The translations under genes and the position numbers were made by a program. Shown one piece after another: positions 8,951-21,743 of a stretch of DNA of 64,000 nucleotides. The notes beneath the pieces were generated by a model. It was not told the origin of the DNA. It saw nothing but the letters and a program-made list of their open reading frames with translations, and searched no databases. The DNA comes from Perkinsus olseni. Lineage: Eukaryota; Perkinsozoa; Perkinsida; Perkinsidae. The stretch covers positions 208,501-272,500 of the forward strand of contig JABANP010000024.1 of assembly GCA_013115135.1 (NCBI GenBank). The letters are read 5' to 3'. The number at the start of each line of letters is the position of its first letter. Position 1 is the first letter of the stretch.

Positions 8951-11920
8951 TCACTCAAAGTGGACCCTAGTATCTCGGCTAGGCCCACGGCTACCCGACG
9001 AGGCATCCGATGATCGCCGTGGTTGGAGGGATGGTCGCCGATCTTCAAGGGTTGCCGATCTGTCCACCAACCGAGGCTGTCTAGGAGATATACCGTGTCT
9101 TGCTGCGGTCACACGTACACGACTGAAACCACGGAGAGGGTAAAGCTGACTATGCCGACGGGGATCCCGCCTCCCGCACGCGCCAGGTTTTAAGATAGCT
9201 TACCGGAAGATCTCCCTGCCCAGAGTTTCGTTGCCGAACTTCACCGCAAGGTCACTCTCTCGGAAGAGGAGCAAGTCGCACAATTTGAGCCGCCTTGAGA
9301 ACAAACGCTCGGCTGGTACACCACACTGTGCCGCTAGCTCTTGGTTCAAGCGAACGACCAGAGGATCTCCTGTAGACAACGAGGCGACGGGCATGGACTA
9401 CCCCGAGCTACCCTCTGCAAGAGCCGTTCTACTCGGCGCGGCCTCAGCTGGTGCTGTTGGCGCGGGGGCTGCAGGAACATCAGGACACTCATGCCTTGGA
9501 CGAGGTCCAAAAATACCCTGCTTCAATCTCCGCCCGTCGGCGAACTCCGTCTCCGCGAGGCCGGCAAATGCACAGTCGTGGATTCCGTCGACAAATGCCT
9601 GTCAGCGAGGACCCCGGTTCAGTCCCCGGTGACGGCATCTCTGGGTCTACTGTATGGACGTGTTCCAGCGGTAAGTCGTTCTTGTCATCTCCGAAAGGAT
9701 TCTCCAACTCCACTGCGATCTGGTTGAGGCCCCAGTAGCCAAGCACCGCGAAGAACGACAAAATCGGCGATAATATCTTCCCTAATACCACAATTCTCGC
9801 AAATCAGCAACCACGTTGACTCACCAACAGTCATTTTGACGACCATCGTGGGGCAGATGACGACGAAGACCAGCAGAAGCAGAGCCAATAGCTGAGCGAA
9901 GGGGAACGGGAAGGGGACCAAGGTGACCTGAGCCTCCCAGTAGACACCGGTCGATGGAAGGGTGCCCACCCGGAAGGCCTGGTTGAAGCCAAGCATACCG
10001 TTGGAGATCTCTTGGTAGCACCTCGACAGAATCGGTGGGGGTACCTGAAAGATGCTCACCCGAGACTGCTAAGATGAGGCGTACTGTGATGAGGCCTTCG
10101 AGGCAGCTGCGGGACACGGTCTCGCTTATCCACCTGGCCACGACCAGACCTTTGTCGCTACACTCCTCCAAGTGCCGGACCTGACGGGGAAGTGGACGTA
10201 CAAGATGGCAGGTTTCACACGGGCCACCTCTTCCTCCGAGCACTCTCCTACCACCGTCAACCTCGACACATTGTACGCAGCGACAGCACTGGAGTTCATC
10301 CTTTCTGATACAGACACAGCCAGCGTACCACATACCGCTCCAAAGGCAATGAAATCAGAAGTTGGGGGGATACTTTAGAGCGAACAGAGGACCATTGCCA
10401 CCTAGCATGGAGCCTCCTGCCACCGGTGGTTCCAGCATCATCATCACACTAGCTCGAGGTAAGAGCAGGGAGCCCCGGCGTATGCCACGTCGCCCGGTTT
10501 CACGGCCTTGAAGGAAGCTCCTCCTGCCCACATGCTTGTTGTTCTCCAATGGACGGTACCCGAAGCCATTGACCAGGTCGACCTGGAGACTGGGCGGGTG
10601 ATGGAATCGATAGCGGTCAAAGTGACCTCCCGGTCTTGCAGCTGCATCATCGCAATGCCGCTGAGGAGGGTGAACCAATGCAGAATCCTGGCCTTCAGGG
10701 CGTGCAGGGCCGCCTCCTGGCAAGATAGTTTCTGGACGATTTTGCAGTCACGGTCGGCTCATTCTGTCCCTATAGCAGTCGGCCGTCCAGACTGAGCCAG
10801 TTCAAGCTAAGATTTTCAATAACACAGTCTACCAAGCCGAGTTCAGCCGAAAGACTGGAGCTTCAGCGCTACTCGTCGAATCGACGACAGATCCCTCCAT
10901 GCCTCGTCAGCAACAGCATGACCCACTTGCTGTTTACATAGGAGAGCACAAAGTCATGATACACTATACACCCATTCACAGATTGCGAGCGTATCTTGTT
11001 TTCCGCGTTATCCACGAGTCAACCCTAGCACGCCCGCAACTACAGCTCTTTACAGGATCTGCGAATCTCGTTATTACACGTACTCCAATCGTCCCGAGGA
11101 ATGCAACCAAAAGGGCGAGAATGGAAAAGACAGAGCATCACGACTCGTTTTCTCGAACGTTGAATGCACGAAGCAAGTTACATTTGCCGCTTGCAAGGTC
11201 GCAATGGAGTATGCGAAGCCTTGTGAAACACCTCCGGGCCCTATGCCCAGACAAACTCCGCCTTGTCACGATGTACGGAAAAGTGCACAGTAGTGTAGAG
11301 CTAACAGAGAATCAATTTTCGACGGTAGCACTGGGATAGAACATTTTTGTTTCCATACCACAAAAATCGTGAAAAAACACCATCGGCTCTACGCTAGCGA
11401 CAATGCACTCCAATAGAGAGACTGAATATCTACGTCCGGAAGTCCTTGAGGAAGAGACGATGAGAGCTCGGAGAAGGTACCAGTTGGGGATCGTCCTCGG
11501 CCGATCTGAGTCTGACGTTTATGAAGGCGTTAATCTGCATGAAGGCGTCCCCCCACTTGGACACCATCACCTGAACGCTCGTTATGCCTTCGCGATACCT
11601 GAGAGGGCTTTGAGGGGAGAAAGTTCCCTCTGGGCCGTTATCGACCTCCCAAGGGCCATGTTCGTCCGAAACACGATGACGTAGCCCAGGACGATGGCGA
11701 ATATCTGTACTGCAAAGGGATGGTCAATAGAGGGCGGGATGAACGGGAGGATGTCCAGACCGAGACCTGGCACTGGAGCGCTGCCAAGCAGAAGCTTCCG
11801 GATCCTACACATCGCGATCACGGCTGCTACGACCCCAGCGGGGACTGCTCTGGGGAAGACGGAGCCCGAGAGCTGGAGTATCAGACGAAACGCCGACTGT
11901 TTGTTGTCATAGGTTATCAT
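8951..11920 (-). CDS. bestrophin-like anion channel A
   Basis: Bestrophin/UPF0187-family membrane channel (in animals, calcium-activated chloride/bicarbonate channels). Exons that join in frame: 11920-11646, 11598-11481, 10716-10627, one or two uncertain exons down to about 10230 (ending CSEEE), 10180-10085, 10044-9970, 9927-9825, 9781-9651, then C-terminal exons to a TGA at 8951. Family motifs: MITYDN start, GSVFPR, HPFAVQIFAI, FRTNMALGRYREG, SKWGDAF, PPPILSRCYQEISNGM, PFPFPFAQ, GYWGLNQIAVELENPFGDD. Introns of 47 and 40 nt are present. The channel core ends near KNDLPLEHVHT. The soluble tail (about 150 residues) is Pro/Ala-rich, then basic, ending RDTRVHFE. Its stop lies 119 bp before the next start. 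The tail carries no domain I recognise. Confidence 0.85.
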
Positions 11921-12049
11921 ATCACTAAGGAGAAGAGGAACAGAAACATCCAACTTAGAACGGCAGAGGACAGCGCTGTGTGAAGGGACTTCGGGAGCAC
12001 AACAGGAGGGAAGGGGAAGCTTGAAGTCACTAGCCATGGCCACAACCGA

Positions 12050-15000
12050 TCATGCAGTGGCTTGATGATTGCGGTATCTCTCCAGCATGGACAGGTACTC
12101 AGCACCCAGTACCGTCTCCGCAGACTCCTTGATACGCCTGGATGTCCTATTATCTGTCCCAAGCCATAGTCGACCTTCTCACCTATGCACTCTTAAAGCC
12201 GCAGGGCCGAGCAACTCTTGAAGGTCGGCCATATTGAGGAGGGTGAGGTCTTCCAGAGTCACGCAAGGTCCGAAGTGCAAACGTCGGTCCTCCACTCCGA
12301 TCCGATCGAGCTCATCATTGATCTTAGCAACCGCCGAGAACTCTGCCAAAGCTCGTGTCGCGCCAGAGTCAAGCTCGGATGCGTCCTACGCTGAGAGACG
12401 CTTGATTGTACTGTGCCTTCGGCGTGGTTCACCCTACTGAGGGCGAGCTTCGATGCTGAACGAGGGCCCCGCTACAGGACAGACAGATCCAGCTCGTCAC
12501 CCTTGGTAATAGTTTCCAACTGTTGGTCCGTCATCTCGGCCAGACTTGGATGGTGAAACGGCTTAGCCGGTCCGACCGTAGCACAGGTGTGCAGCGAGTC
12601 GACAAACTCCTGAGGGAAGAGGAAGGCCATGTATTGTGAGGATGCTGCCTCGATAGAAGTACGCGATGATCCCATCGCTGTGACACTAAAGTAATTCAAT
12701 ATTTCGCGTGGCGGTCACATTAACATCAGCATTCAGTTCACTGCGTGTCTCTCCGCGACTGTAAACGTTCACGCCAGCATGGGCCTATAACGGCTCGTTC
12801 GGATAGCTATAGACCGGGTTAGAACCTGCGTCTCAACAGAACAGTTGAGGGCTCTAGAATCGGTAGAGGGCTGCCTTGGTAAGCCCATTCTTGGTTGGCG
12901 CTGACCACGAACTTCAGGACATCGCTAGTGTGTTTACTATCAATAGCATCCGGAAGGGTATGCCAGAACCGATTACGAAGTAGCTACTGTGTGAATGGCC
13001 TCCAATGGCAGGTCGTTGTCATCATCTCCAAACGGATTTTCCAACTCCACCGCGATCTCATTGAGTCCCCAATAGCCGAGCAGACAGAAGAACGACAGGA
13101 TGGGTGACAGGGCAGCACCTACAGCCCACAACTTTCTGACACCTCTAGCTACTCTACGTCCCCGAAGCTCAAACGCCTAGCGTTAAGTCCTGCGTCGGGG
13201 TTTCACGACGGTTGGCAGCTGACAGCACCTTCCGTCATTTTAACGACCATGATTGGGCACATGAAGAGGAAGATCAGCAGCAGTAGTGATACCATCTGGG
13301 CGAAGGGAAAGGGGAAAGGCACCTGCGATACCTGAGAGAGTCCAGTCGCCCGTTTCTCCGACATGAACTCTGTCCGCGCCACTCTGGGGCCTCTCAAGTT
13401 CTCATCCATGAGCCGTCAACCCAAGACCGATACAAACCCGGCCGGTAACGGAAAACCGAGCAGCACTCGAGGGGACTCCGAAAATCGGCAATAGGTGGGC
13501 GTCAAGCTTTGAACAGGTCCCAAGCAATTCGGCATACCCACCTTAAGTGCCTGGTTGTAGCCCATCATACCAGTAGAGATCTCCTGATAGCAGCGGGAAG
13601 CTATCGGGGCAGGCACCTTACGACCAGCCATACAGCCCTCCTTTACGGAAGACATGCCAGGGTCCTCACTTTAATGAGACCATTCACGCATATCCTCGTC
13701 AAGGCCTCTTCGATCCACACTGGGATGATCCACGTCTTATCCTCAGAACCCTTCAACTGATCGATCTTGCCAAGCACACATGACCAGCGGGCTCAGGCAT
13801 TGTTATCTCACTTCGTCCTCGGAGCAAGGACCGATTATGACCAGACGCCCGAGGCCCGCGTCCTCTCGATATTGCGATAAGCGTTCTCCGACAAACGACA
13901 GTACTGAGACAACATGTACTCCTCTAGCGGCAGGGAGGCGCGGGAGTGATGCGACGACCAGCCCACCACATGCCTCGATCGTTGGTGTTATCTCGGTAAC
14001 AGACCTATACTGGAATGCCCCCTTATGGCAGCCTGTCATTCGCGTCATTAGTAGGTTAATTTCTAGAGTTAGGCATCATCAAAATTGGTACCCACAGTAA
14101 TCACTCTCATGGTGATATGCACACAAGGTGCGTGTGGCGTTATCAAAAACGTCTAAGGGACGTCACAGATTGATTCAAGCTAACAGACCTCAGTCCTAAT
14201 TCCTCGACCACCACTCATCAGCAGCCTACGCGTTCTCTTCTTTTCACCGGCCGGCGTCAACTCGCGTCGCTCCTTCGAGGTCACCTTCACGACCTCGTTC
14301 AGTCGGCCAGCAGTAACCCCAGCTCGAAGGCGATGGATGGTGCGGTGTTTGAAAGCAGTTCTCAGATCGCTTATCTAGCACGGGAGCACCTCGAGGGGCC
14401 CTTAGCAGAACCGCCGGGTCTCACATCCTTGCCGTTCAAGTTTGCTATTGCTATGGCGCTGAGGAGACTGAACCAGTGCAACGTTCGGGATCGGACCACC
14501 TCCAGCTCCTTCCTCTAAAGAGGAGCTTGCATGAGTGATACCGGAGTGATTCTGTATACGACCAGCATCAACCTCGGACACGTTCTGTGTCACACCTGTT
14601 GGTCCGAGCTGCAGGTGCGAATGGTGACGTTAATGAAGCTGTTTATTTGCATGAAGGCATCGCCCCACTTTGAGGCCATCAAATGCACGTTCGTGACGCC
14701 CTCCCAATACCTAACCACCGCAAGGACCCACACACCCCGACAAGGACCGCCGCTCGCGGACTGGTGCTGCTCGCCGGAGGGCGAGCAGAAGCCCTCAGTC
14801 GCCGCCATAAGGCTGCTCGAAGTGTTACACAGCCATCGTGGGGCCCATGGCGGGCAGTGCTCGGTTTTTATATGCAGTGATCACCCTCATCACAGTCGTG
14901 CGTAGAGCTCGAAGATTCAATCGACCCCATCTCCGCAGTCCGCTGTTGACAGACGCCTTCCTCCCCGACCGATGCATCAACAGCGCCCCCCTCCAGATTA

Positions 15001-15282
15001 TCACCTGTTCAGCGCCATATCAGTCCGGAACACTATAAGGTATCCCAGTATGATAGCAAATATCTGGACAGCGAAGGGATGCTCGATGGTCGGTGGAACG
15101 AACGGCAACACGTCCAAGATGATACCTGACAGACACTGAGCTCGGACCTTCTCATGGAGGCCTGGTTCACCAGCAGCGAAGGCCGTCGAGAAGAGCGAGG
15201 GGAGCAGCGTCCGGGGGAAGACCGAGCCTGTGTAGCGCAGTATGAGGAACAAGGACGATTGCTTGTTGTCGTAGGTAATCAT
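12050..15282 (-). CDS. bestrophin-like anion channel B
   Basis: Second tandem bestrophin gene, 129 bp upstream of gene A's start codon. Clear exons: 15282-15005 (MITYDNKQSS...FRTDMALN), 14710-14596 (RYWEGVTNVHLMASKWGDAF), 14514-14425 (90 nt), an exon ending CSEDE near 13812, 13765-13670 (96 nt), 13616-13542 (75 nt, PAPIASRCYQEISTGMMGYN), 13331-13229 (103 nt, PFPFPFAQMVSLLLL), 13142-12988 (155 nt, NEIAVELENPFGDDDNDLPL), then exons from 12609 to a TGA at 12050. Exon sizes 90, 96, 75, 103 and 155 recur in the paralogues, which confirms the splice choices. The tail (AFSAVAKINDELDRIG..., ending HQATA) resembles tails of A and C only loosely. The exon between 14425 and 13812 is unresolved. Confidence 0.85.
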
Positions 15283-15499
15283 GAAAAGAACTGATGTTAG
15301 GATGAGAAATCGAAGCGCTTCACGGAGAACCCGAGGGAGGTATCTTAGGTCGACCCATGACAATTACAAAATCCCAATACCCAGAAAGACCCAGCACAAC
15401 ACGTAGTCCTTCCACTCGAAATCTTGTTTTCTCATGCTATGAACCATCATGGGGTAACAACTGTTCCTCCTCTCTGTAGTGTCTCATCCTCCACCGGAT

Positions 15500-18400
15500 G
15501 GCAATGCTACTGGCACCGGCAGTGGGACAGTATCACCTTCCGACAGCTCACCAATGAGCCTGAAGACATCCCTGCTGAAGCAACACCGAAGCCATGAAGG
15601 GCGCCAAGCTTATCATAAAAATGCGTCCGAAACCAATCCACCGGGAAAGACCTCCTGCTATAATCATGACTCTAGTTTCCCGATAGCAGCGACACCAACA
15701 TACAGGAGGGAAACAACGGACAATCTTCCCACCTATGAATCCTAGTAGCGACCTCAGCACTCTCGAACTTCGCTATCAGCTCGCTTTTGCTCAGTTTCGA
15801 CAACTCCTCCAAGCCCGACTGTTGAGAAAAGTACCGCGATACAGGTACTCCGAGCAGGCCCAGCTCCCTCTGGACCTTCTTCAGCTCATCGCTCGGGCCA
15901 GCATCTACACGGTCCAAACGCCCGCGATGAAAGCATCAACCAGTCACCTGCTGTTTGCCTAGTTGCCTGCCCGCCAGAGTCCGCAGTTATGAAGTCGTCT
16001 GCGCAATCCCGAATCCCCTTAACAAATGCCTGAGCGTGAAGAGAAAGGGGATTGGGCAGGTGTCGGAGGCTTGCCGAAGGAAAACAGGGGACTGCTTCCA
16101 GGGACAATCACAAAGAGAGGTTTTCATGTGGGTATTTTCCTCGCAAGATGTTAACACGCTGATCGAGCTAGGATGCATTCCTGGCGAGCCAACCAGGGCT
16201 GTCCGAGCGCTCAAAGCCGCTCCGTGAGCTCGTTTCGGCTATCTCCGAACACCTTCGCGAGCCTAGCATCGCACTCCAATTGACCCGCAGCAGATCCCAT
16301 CCTGGAGCGGCGACTACACCTTTGGAAGTTTCGAGCATCGAAAGCTCGTGAACAATCCAGCAATCAATACCATAGCAAGTTGACTCGCGTATCTTGGTAC
16401 TTTGTATATCGCCAGCTTCGAGCTAAGATACACAGACGGACCTGTGTACTACCGTGTGAACATGCTTCAATGGCAGGTCGTTGTCATCATCTCCAAACGG
16501 ATTTTCCAACTCCACCGCGATCTCATTGAGTCCCCAATAGCCGAGGAGACAGAAGAACGACAGGATGGGCGACAGGGCAGCACCTGCAACCCACAGCTTT
16601 CTGACACCTCTAGCTGTCCAGAGGGAGTACTACTCTGAGTCATCCTCAAAACCATCATCGGCAGTATGAGCAGGAAGACCACGAGCAAAAGAGCCAGCAT
16701 TTGCGCGAAGGGGAAGGGGAAAGGCACCAAGCTGACCTAGGAGAATCTTAGGTTCATGCTTGCACAAAGCAGAAAGATTGATACTAGCCAGACCTTCCTA
16801 TGCATCATCAGCAGAAGGAAAATTCGGTGACACCTCCCTACTCAGCCCAACGACAGCTCGCCGGCATGCACTCCCCCAAAAGCAGCCTACCACACCTTCA
16901 CCTACTCACCTTAAAGGCCTGATTATACCCCAACATACCATTAGATACCTCCTGATAACACCGGGACAAGATAGGTGGAGGTATCTGCTGCAAAGCGCGC
17001 TCGCCCGAGGGAACCATCACCGTCATCACCACTGACCAGTAGCAAGCCATCCAAACAGGCCCTGGTGATCTCCTCAGTGATCCATCCGGCAACCACCAGC
17101 GGCTTGTCGCTCTTCCCGGCTAACGCGTTCTTCTGAACACGCATGCAATCACTGGCCGGAGGACGCATACAGCAACTCCATTTTTACAGCACCGCGACGA
17201 GGATGTATCGAATCATCCAAAACTGTCACAAAAACGTTGGGTGATTAACCCTTCCAAGGGAACCAAGGCTGCACTAACCACTCGACCGAAGAAGTGTTCC
17301 CCCAGCCCTTGGAGCGCTTAGGTACGAGTACAGTGTAGAAAAACCTGGAGCCAAAGTCGCGGATGACCAGCAGCGACAGTCGGAGCTTTGAATAGGTGCT
17401 GAATTGTCGCGAACTATTTCGTAGTTTCGATTCTCCTTCTAGCCAGGGGACTTCCAATAGCATTGCCCGCAACACTAAGGGTACCACCTCAGTCCGAGTA
17501 CACTCCCCGATGATCGGCAACTTTGACGTCGACAGATCCACAGGACCTGAGAGTAAACCACGATCAGGGGATGGAGTGGTACGAGGATCTTAAGTCCCTC
17601 GACAGTGTTCATGTCACACAAGTTCAACTTGATCAACGAACAGTCCGACGCTCTTTTTGAGGGCACGAAACGAAGAAGCGTGCATCGGACTTATCGTCTC
17701 AGGCGGACTCACGGATTGCGTTGAAGTGCTAGCGAGTGCTCATCAAAGCCGTGATGTTGACCGATAGCCGACACGATTTTTCCCTCCTCAGTCAGCAAGC
17801 TCGCTTAGTTGGTTTGATACCACACCTCACCCTCCTCACCCACAGGCTCCAGAGCGACACTAGAGGACGAGGATGCTCTGAGGCTGCCCAGCCTGTCCGA
17901 TGTCTGACATGCTCCCCAAGGAGAGGCACCCTTCAAACTGTAAACTATAAAACTCTTCTCCAGATCAACCTACGGAAATGCTATCCTTCCACCATACACG
18001 AGCGGCACTGGGAGGATATTTCAATCCGCTATTCCATCACCCAGCCTAGCTACTAGGCTCTCCCCCTCAAGCTGACTAGGTACCAGCACTGTGTGTGGCA
18101 AGAATGGGCAGCGAGACGTCCGTACGAGTCTTGTCTCAGACGCTTTCTGACACCTCTAGCTATTACCTCGCCATCATTCAACGATATCGTCGCCACCGCA
18201 TTTAACAGGCTGAACCAGTGCACTATACGGCATCTCAGTTCCTCCAGCAACTTCACCTGAGCATCAGGGGGATCATCGTCTGCGGCATCTCATCCCAACC
18301 TAGACTCAGCCGCGATTCATCACCGTTGGCGAACTGTACCGAGGCCTCGTAAAGCTCTCCCGGTTAAATCATTTCAAAAAGCGAAATTCCCCAACTTAAA

Positions 18401-19284
18401 ACCATAGCAAGGCTCCCCCATAAAAACAGCACAGGGCGCGAAAAAACTCGGCTATCGACAGCTTAGACCCCGGCGACGTCCACCAAAGGGAGCAGCGACT
18501 GCTCATATCGCAGAGGAGATGATCCCAATCAAAGAACATCCAGAAGAAGGATTTATCAGATGTCACCAGGTGGTTACAGCCCGATATTTATGACCCTTTC
18601 TGCGGCAGCGTCACCTTGTCCTTGTCCAGCCTCTCCTTAGATACCGCTATGAATCCGCTAATCTCCACGAAGGCATCGCCCCACTTAGACACCATCTGCT
18701 GGACGCTTGACATGCCCTCCCGATACCTATGCGCCCATCAGAACGTTGCAGTATTGCCATCTCTTAATAGACAGAATCCCGTCAGTAAGGACTCCTTCAA
18801 ATCACAAGGGCGAGCGATGGTAATCGCCGGACGCGATCGAGATGGTTCTCTCCTAGTAGCCCCTCCACCGGAGACCCATCTTAGTCGCTTTTCATCGAAA
18901 TACGACCCCTCTTCACTAGACCACAGTTGCCACTGCTGACCGCCTCCCCCCCCTCAACTCACCTTCCCAGGGCCATGTTGGTGCGAAATACTATAACATA
19001 CCCCAGGATGATAGCGAATATCTGCACCGAAAACGGATGTTGAATTTCCGCTGGAATCCACCCCGATACTGCATCGAACCCAAGGCCTGAGGCAAAACCC
19101 AATAGACATTAAAATCAACAACCCCACGAGCTGCAACCGAATCCCAACTGAATCTCCCTTCCCGGGTACTACCAAAAGTGATTAAGGCGGCTGTAAGTGC
19201 CGGCAGCAACGCCCTCGGGAAAACCGATCCAGACAGCTGCAGGATCAGCTTCACGGCCGACTGGTCGTTATCATACGTTATCAT
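15500..19284 (-). CDS. bestrophin-like anion channel C
   Basis: Third tandem bestrophin gene. Exons: 19284-19173 (MITYDNDQSAV...), 19086-18963 (IQHPFSVQIFAIILGYVIVF), 18726-18615, 18256-18167 (90 nt), an exon ending TRTE near 17500, a 96-nt exon near 17125-17030 (SDKPLVVAGWITEEITRACL), a 75-nt exon (IPPPILSRCYQEVSNGML), a 103-nt-type exon (SLVPFPFPFAQMLALLL), 16607-16453 (155 nt) and a tail (AFVKGIRDC..., then LGVPVSRYFSQQS). It has one more intron than A and B, splitting exon 1 before GLGFDAVSG. The 3' end is uncertain: a stop lies at about 15500-15560 depending on the last acceptor. Same role as A and B. Confidence 0.8.
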
Positions 19285-20161
19285 CTTCAACACTGAACCG
19301 GCTAAATGAGACAATTCCCATCGGAGTAAGAGCATGCTACCCTTACGCTATATACGATAAGAAGAGATGCTCACCAAATTCAGCTAGGTGGGTGAAACCA
19401 ACCGGAACCACAGCCTGCGAGGAAGGCAGAAGGCACTCCTCTTTACTTTAACCCCTTTCAACTAACTCAAAGCACAGCTGTTGCAAGTACTACAGTTGAA
19501 TGCTCACCCTCAGCCGTATCAGAGCCCCAGCGACAAGGATCGGGCGGTGGCGAAGGGAGGAGGAACACAGACGAAAGGACAAAAGCGCCTGTTGAGCTGA
19601 CTACGGGATGAAGGGAGTAAGTTGAGTCGCATGGCAACTATATCGTCACTCGCCACGATATTGCAGGTAAGTTGATGCTGGTAAAGTTACTTTCGCAACC
19701 ACCATTCACCAGCACGTTATAGGGAAGCACTAAGGGAAGATCGCCAAAAGGAGGATAATTACGAAAGAGATGGTATGACTCGATTTACTGATGGTATCAG
19801 TAAATCGCGAATCAGCAGCAGACGAAAGAGTTGTTATTCACTTGGTGCACGCATGCACAATAGCCGCTATAGCCAGACTGATTCCAACTGATACGGTGAG
19901 GTACCTACACAACACCACGGCCTCCAATCAGCTGGTATGACACAGCTCACACGGATAGCAACGAGGAGACGAGGTCGTACGAACATCAAGGATCCCAAGA
20001 GATGATTGAAAGCGCGTGTCATTGCCCTGGCAAAATCAAAGGGCTTTCGAGCACGAAAAATACAGCAGATTTCTGCGCACTTAGATTTCTTTTTTCGGAT
20101 GGGCGGATCTGCTCACTACCTCTCACAGACTACCAAAATATTGCACTCCCACCCAGCAGTA
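19285..20161. other. intergenic region upstream of bestrophin C
   Basis: No coding content recognised. It holds a perfect inverted repeat with 11-bp arms CGATTTACTGA / TCAGTAAATCG around a 5-nt loop at 19781-19807. Bestrophin C's promoter should lie in its left part and the fluoride exporter's 3' end at its right. Confidence 0.5.
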
Positions 20162-21743
20162 TTACCAGTAGACCCAGAATTTATTCTTCGCTACGCTCCG
20201 CTCGCCCTCCCAATGCTTCCGATACAGGTTGAAGGTATCGTTCACGAAGCTAGATACCGTGGACCAAGAACCACCGATACCTGGAGGATACCCGGTAATG
20301 ACGGCAAGCTGTCACCAGGAGAAAAAATCCAGAAGGGTCACTCGGAAGAGAACCAAAAGCAGCGCGGCATTCTTCAATAAATACACCAAACAACCATCAC
20401 ATACTGTAAGGAGAAAAAATGCTTCCGGGCAAAGTTGCCGCATTTTCCATCCCACTTTTGGTCGGAACACGGAGGCACACAGCATGAGCGGTGACGTTCC
20501 GAAGGATTTCCCAAACAGTGTGACTCATAGGTTGTAAAAGAACACTAATTCTAGAATGTTTGAGAGTTAGACGCCGCGGCTTGATTGCAGGACATCAGGA
20601 CTCGTGTACTGGTATCGGTTCCGTGTTAACCCACGTAGGCTCTCTCCCGGTACTACCAGTGATGCAGTAGCCAGCGAAAGTATTCCCCGGCGCCGCGCCC
20701 ATCAGGATCCCATCAAATGCCACGGCTAGAACGTTCGCTACGAAGGTACCTAGTGGAGAATGAAGTGGGCTTAGGAGAATCTTCAGGTCGACCATGCAAG
20801 ATATGAATTAGGTCAAGTTGTGACTACCTAGGGGGAATTGTGGCCACAGGGAGTTGAGATAGGTGCTTGATATCCATCGGGGTATCGCTCCAAGTGGTGA
20901 CAGCAGACTGGCATAAACACTAGCTGGAGGGAAGACTCCTTGAGTGGCGATAAGGGGGAAGAGCAAAGCGGTGAAGACGTAGGGAAAGACAACAAGGGCC
21001 TGGATAACATCATCAGGAGGAGGTGTGTCTGAGGACCTGTCCCTACTTGGTCTATCAAGTACCACGCCTTGTCGGTGATCCAGGGCTTGTGATCCTTGGT
21101 GAGATCTACGAAAGCTGCACCGATGTCATTACCGAAGAGCCATGATATGAAAGGCATGGACATGCCGGTGAGGAACTCTACCTGCAAGGGGAAGACGTGG
21201 TCAAAGGAGGGATTTGAACTCACGACCTAGGCCACAGCAGCCCACGATCATACCACCACGCCAAATACTCTCTCCTACTCAATGGCCTCCCATCCCATAT
21301 CTTACCGCTCCAACATCAGGCGAGGGGGCTTTGACGATCGCATAAATCCAACTACTGAACGTTGTAAAGCATCCACAATAGCCAACCGTCACTCCTGAAC
21401 GCCGTACAAGCATGCAGGCCCCTACACGCCACTGTGTGCTCTACTATCACCTTGATGGAAGCCTGGAGTCTTCTTCTTGAGGTCAGGAATACCATTCATG
21501 AGGCCCATAACGAAGGAGCCGAGACAGTTAGCTGCGAAGTAGCTGTACGAAGAGAAGAAATCTCCACCTTTCGTGCCGTCGGTGATCGCAATCCGACTTG
21601 CGGTACCGAGCATCTGGTGAAGGGAGATAATTATTCTAACACCTCTAGCTTATCTTTACTACCGCATATGCTGTTATTCCTAGTACGGGCAGCACCCAAT
21701 GCTCCATCAGGTAGCTACCAACCGAGTTTTTACTTTCCTCCAT
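20162..21743 (-). CDS. two-domain CrcB/FEX-type fluoride exporter
   Basis: Plasma-membrane fluoride channel family (CrcB in bacteria, FEX in eukaryotes), which expels F- that would inhibit enolase and other enzymes. Seven exons keep frame for 277 residues: 21743-21663, 21613-21451, 21421-21306, 21181-21066, 21036-20891, 20749-20657, 20280-20162. Domain 1 has AMLGTASRIAIT, ANCLGSFVMGLM and GYCGCFTTFSSW, the CrcB G-x-x-G-x-x-TTFS signature. Domain 2 repeats it as SPLGTFVANVLA and ITGIGGSWSTVSSF. Eukaryotic FEX proteins are such two-domain fusions. The 21037-21065 intron is only 29 nt. The junction after exon 5 can be read as a GA-AG intron or, with slightly different ends, as GT-AG. ATG at 21743 starts MEESKNSVG. 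Confidence 0.85.

Noticed and set aside
21199..21287. tRNA-like sequence inside an intron of the fluoride exporter (GAGTTCAAATCCC box, TGGCGTGGTGG box)
   Set aside because: The acceptor and T stems do not pair and the anticodon loop lacks T33; at best a tRNA-derived relic.
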